Shown: positions 61,892-64,000 of the stretch, one piece after another
Layout: the number at the start of each line of letters is the position of its first letter
Numbering within the stretch: the stretch's first letter is position 1
From: Actinoplanes sichuanensis
Lineage (GTDB): Bacteria; Actinomycetota; Actinomycetes; Mycobacteriales; Micromonosporaceae
Assembly (NCBI RefSeq): GCF_033097365.1
Contig: NZ_AP028461.1
Span: 9,513,501-9,577,500, forward strand
DNA length: 64,000 nucleotides
Direction: 5' to 3'
Translations under genes and position numbers: made by a program
The notes under the pieces: generated by a model
What the model saw: the letters and a program-made list of their open reading frames with translations, nothing else
Databases searched by the model: none
What the model was told of the DNA's origin: nothing

Positions 61892-62986
61892 TCAGCCTCC
61901 GATCGCGGACATGGGTCTGGCAGGCTGCAGAAACGTCGGGTCGTCGATGCCGTGCCCGGCCCGTTTGCCCCACATGGCGGCCCGCCAGGCGTCGGCTATC
62001 TCCGAGTCGGAGGCCCCGCCGCGAAGCAGTTTGCGCAGGTCACTCTCCTCGGTGGCGAAGAGACAGTTACGAACCTGACCGTCCGCGGTGAGTCGGGTGC
62101 GGTCACAGTCGCCACAGAACGGCCGGGTCACACTGGCGATGACACCCACCCGGGCCGGCTCGCCGGCCGCGTCGACATGGCCCGGCACCAACCAGGTCTC
62201 GGCCGGCGCCGTTCCACGTGAAACATCGTCTGGCTGTAGATCGAACGGCTCCAGCGCGGCCAGGATCTCCTCGGCCGTGACCATCTCCCGCCGGTCCCAC
62301 TGGTGCTGAGCGTCCAGTGGCATCTGCTCGATGAACCGGAGCTGATAACCGTGGTCGAGAGCAAACTGCAGCAGGGCAGGTGCCTCGTCGTCGTTGACCC
62401 CGCGCATCAGCACCGTATTGATTTTCACGGGCGTGAGACCGGCGGCGGCCGCGGCACGTAGCCCGGCCAGCACGTCGGAGTGCCGATCGCGCAGGGTGAG
62501 CGTGTGGAATCGGACCGGATCGAGTGTGTCGAGTGAGACATTCACCCGGTGTAGCCCGGCGTCACGCAGCGGACCGGCGATCCGGTCCAACCCGATCCCG
62601 TTCGTGGTGACCGACAGCTTGGGCCGTGGGTCGAGCCGTGCCGCGTCCTCGACGATGCTCACCAGCCCGCGCCGGATCAGCGGCTCACCACCGGTGAACC
62701 GGACCTCGGTGACCCCCAGTTGCTCGACCGCGATGCGGACGAGTCGTTTCACCTCGTCGTCGGTGAGTTGCTGCGGCTGCGGCATCCACGCCAGGCCCTC
62801 GGCGGGCATGCAGTACGTACAGCGCAGATTGCATCGATCCGTGAGTGAGACACGGAGATCGGTGGCGATGCGACCGAACCGGTCGGCGAGCACGGTCACA
62901 CGCGCCGCCACAGCGGCTCGGCTGATCCCCGGGAGATGCGCACGAATCGAATCTAGCCGTTTCTGATGCCTACTGCCTCTAGGCAT
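61892..62986 (-). CDS. moaA: GTP 3',8-cyclase MoaA (radical SAM)
   Basis: 364 residues from ATG 62986 (GTG 62899 is a shorter alternative nearer the usual start). The radical SAM motif RCNLRCTYCMP has Cys spaced CxxxCxxC; the C-terminal second cluster is FCGDCDRTRL and NCLF; the last residues are Gly-Gly, needed for GTP binding. It makes the first intermediate of molybdopterin. Overlap by eight bases with the upstream kinase gene suggests coupling. A 13-of-14 parS-like sequence lies inside it at 62211-62224. Confidence 0.94.
   Translation of the reverse strand: MPRGSRHQKRLDSIRAHLPGISRAAVAARVTVLADRFGRIATDLRVSLTDRCNLRCTYCMPAEGLAWMPQPQQLTDDEVKRLVRIAVEQLGVTEVRFTGGEPLIRRGLVSIVEDAARLDPRPKLSVTTNGIGLDRIAGPLRDAGLHRVNVSLDTLDPVRFHTLTLRDRHSDVLAGLRAAAAAGLTPVKINTVLMRGVNDDEAPALLQFALDHGYQLRFIEQMPLDAQHQWDRREMVTAEEILAALEPFDLQPDDVSRGTAPAETWLVPGHVDAAGEPARVGVIASVTRPFCGDCDRTRLTADGQVRNCLFATEESDLRKLLRGGASDSEIADAWRAAMWGKRAGHGIDDPTFLQPARPMSAIGG
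62211..62224. promoter_or_regulatory. Near-parS site within moaA
   Basis: GTTCCACGTGAAAC differs from the perfect parS by one base (C for T at position 4). It lies about 58 kb from the cluster at 4.1 kb. ParB binding is plausible but may be weak. Confidence 0.5.
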
Positions 62987-63863
62987 ATCGTCCTGTGGAC
63001 AACGCGTCGGCCGCGTCGCGTACCCCGGACCGATATGCGCTGCCGAAAGCGGCGGTGTGCACCAGCCACAAATGCAGTTGGTGCAGCGGGACACGATCCT
63101 GCCAGCCGTCGGCCAACGGTGATTCCTCCTGGTATGCGGCGAGGATGCGGTCCAGGTGGGGAGCACCGCCGAACATCGCGAGTGTCGCCAGGTCGGTTTC
63201 GCGGTGGCCGCCGTGCGCTGCCGGGTCGACGAGCCAGGCCCGGCCGTCGGCCGCCCACAGCAGATTTCCCGGCCACAGGTCGCCGTGGATTCGTGCGGGC
63301 GGTTCGCTTCCGCCGTACCGATGCAGGGTTTTGATGATCTTCTCGACCGAGGCGAGGTCGGACGCGTCGAGCGCTCCGCGATCAAAAGAGATCTTGAGGT
63401 ACGGGTCGAGCCGCCGCTCCGCGAACCAGGACGCCCAGGATTCGCCGCGGGTGTTGTCCAGCGGCAGCGGCCCGATGTATCCGGGCAGCTCAGCCCCGAA
63501 GAAATCGGCACCGGACCGATGCAGCCGGGCCAGGTCGCGACCGAATCGTTCAGCAGCCTCGAGGGTGGATTCGCCGGGTTCAACCCATTCCATCGCGAGG
63601 ATCTCGGGCAGCGCGACCAGCACCTCCGGAACCGGCACCGTCCCGGCCGCGCGCAGCCATGCGAGACCGGCCGCCTCAGCCGCGAACATGCCGTCCGGGG
63701 CGGGTCCGGACGGCCACGTCTTCGCGAAGATCGACGCGCCGTCGTCGAGAGTCAGCCGGCTCGCCGAGCAGACGCCCGAGTGCACTGGTGTCTCACGAAT
63801 GCGTTGATGTGTCAGAAATGTCGGGAGATGCTGGGGGTGCGTGCGCAGGTACGCCATGTCCAC
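62979..63863 (-). CDS. Fructosamine kinase-like (APH-fold) protein
   Basis: 294 residues. Kinase-like features are IFAKTWPSGP near the ATP-binding lysine, EWVEPGESTLE, the catalytic RIHGDLWPGNLLW and the metal-binding VDPAAHGGHRETDLA, which is the fructosamine-3-kinase (rather than antibiotic kinase) pattern. It would phosphorylate ketoamines from protein glycation, or another small amine. It overlaps moaA by eight bases, which may be only packing. Met3 is an alternative start. Confidence 0.88.
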   Translation of the reverse strand: MDMAYLRTHPQHLPTFLTHQRIRETPVHSGVCSASRLTLDDGASIFAKTWPSGPAPDGMFAAEAAGLAWLRAAGTVPVPEVLVALPEILAMEWVEPGESTLEAAERFGRDLARLHRSGADFFGAELPGYIGPLPLDNTRGESWASWFAERRLDPYLKISFDRGALDASDLASVEKIIKTLHRYGGSEPPARIHGDLWPGNLLWAADGRAWLVDPAAHGGHRETDLATLAMFGGAPHLDRILAAYQEESPLADGWQDRVPLHQLHLWLVHTAAFGSAYRSGVRDAADALSTGRYA

Positions 63864-63919
63864 CTGGTTATCTTGCGCTTCCCGTGACGTACGTCTCCAT
63901 TCCGAGGCAAGATGGCGAC

Positions 63920-64000
63920 ATGACCCCTGTCGTAGTGCGCTCGTACCGGCCGAGTGATCACTCCGCGTGCCGGCGTCTGTGGGCCGAGTTGTCCCGCCAG
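63920..64000 (+). CDS. Start of a GNAT N-acetyltransferase gene (truncated by window)
   Basis: An ATG at 63920 opens a frame encoding MTPVVVRSYRPSDHSACR and continuing RLWAELSRQ to the window end. The first strand and helix match the N terminus of GNAT acetyltransferases. The rest lies outside the window. It is divergent from the fructosamine kinase-like gene. Confidence 0.6.
   Translation, partial: MTPVVVRSYRPSDHSACRRLWAELSRQ

Noticed and set aside
62994..63002. Isolated TGTGGACAA DnaA box in the kinase gene
   Set aside because: A single box inside coding sequence and no partner; likely chance.

Overview
The window is chromosomal DNA from a high-GC actinobacterium. Gene content and the codon usage point to the Micromonosporaceae, probably an Actinoplanes-like organism, but that placement is inference. 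Gene order is the conserved block around the origin: cwlM-trxA-trxB-anti-sigma-sigM-pseudokinase-murJ-pcnA in one half and ino1-padR-DUF5318-ponA-rpsF-ssb-rpsR-rplI-dnaB in the other, like the segments on either side of oriC in Mycobacterium. Three perfect ParB-binding sites (parS) lie at the left edge. parA, parB and dnaA themselves are not in the window and should lie to the left.

Layout. 1-4363 holds no convincing gene: it has a 7-bp tandem array running into a parS site, three imperfect minisatellites, and at 4078-4247 two parS sites interleaved with four DnaA-box-like sequences. 4364-11065 holds a HIT-like protein, an 8-bp tandem array, an aminotransferase/ATP-grasp pair, a GNAT protein, CwlM and the thioredoxin system. 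11190-17187 is a minus-strand cell-envelope and stress group (hypothetical, murJ, pseudokinase, sigM, anti-sigma). 17290-24049 has the CCA-adding enzyme, a second ECF sigma factor with a membrane propeller protein, a secreted protein, Ogt, inositol-phosphate synthase and its PadR neighbour, and DUF5318. 24222-33002 has the bifunctional penicillin-binding protein, two large polytopic GT-C-like membrane proteins and endonuclease IV. 33131-41673 is the S6-SSB-S18-L9 ribosomal/replication operon, a 1173-residue repeat-rich membrane protein, and dnaB.

42085-64000 is more accessory: a YbaB-like protein, a zinc-ribbon protein, another polytopic protein, a GGDEF-EAL c-di-GMP enzyme, four molybdenum-cofactor genes (moaC, mogA, moeA, moaE), a further GT-C-like protein, DoxX, an AAA ATPase with a CTAG-rich palindromic upstream region, an LppU/SCO3897-like protein, an orphan prepilin peptidase, a PHP-UvrD fusion helicase, a metallophosphoesterase, a pterin dehydratase-like/VOC fusion, and a second moa group (moaD, moaA) beside a fructosamine-kinase-like gene. 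The last 81 bases begin a GNAT gene.

Functionally the window joins chromosome replication and segregation (parS, DnaA boxes, dnaB, ssb), envelope synthesis (CwlM, MurJ, pseudokinase, PBP, SigM), redox control, inositol and molybdopterin synthesis, and c-di-GMP signalling. The features most worth a second look are the parS/DnaA-box cluster in gene-free DNA, the Ddl-like ATP-grasp enzyme with a changed metal-ligand position, the giant low-complexity insert in a GT-C protein, the repeat protein beside dnaB, the PHP-helicase fusion and the CTAG palindromes.
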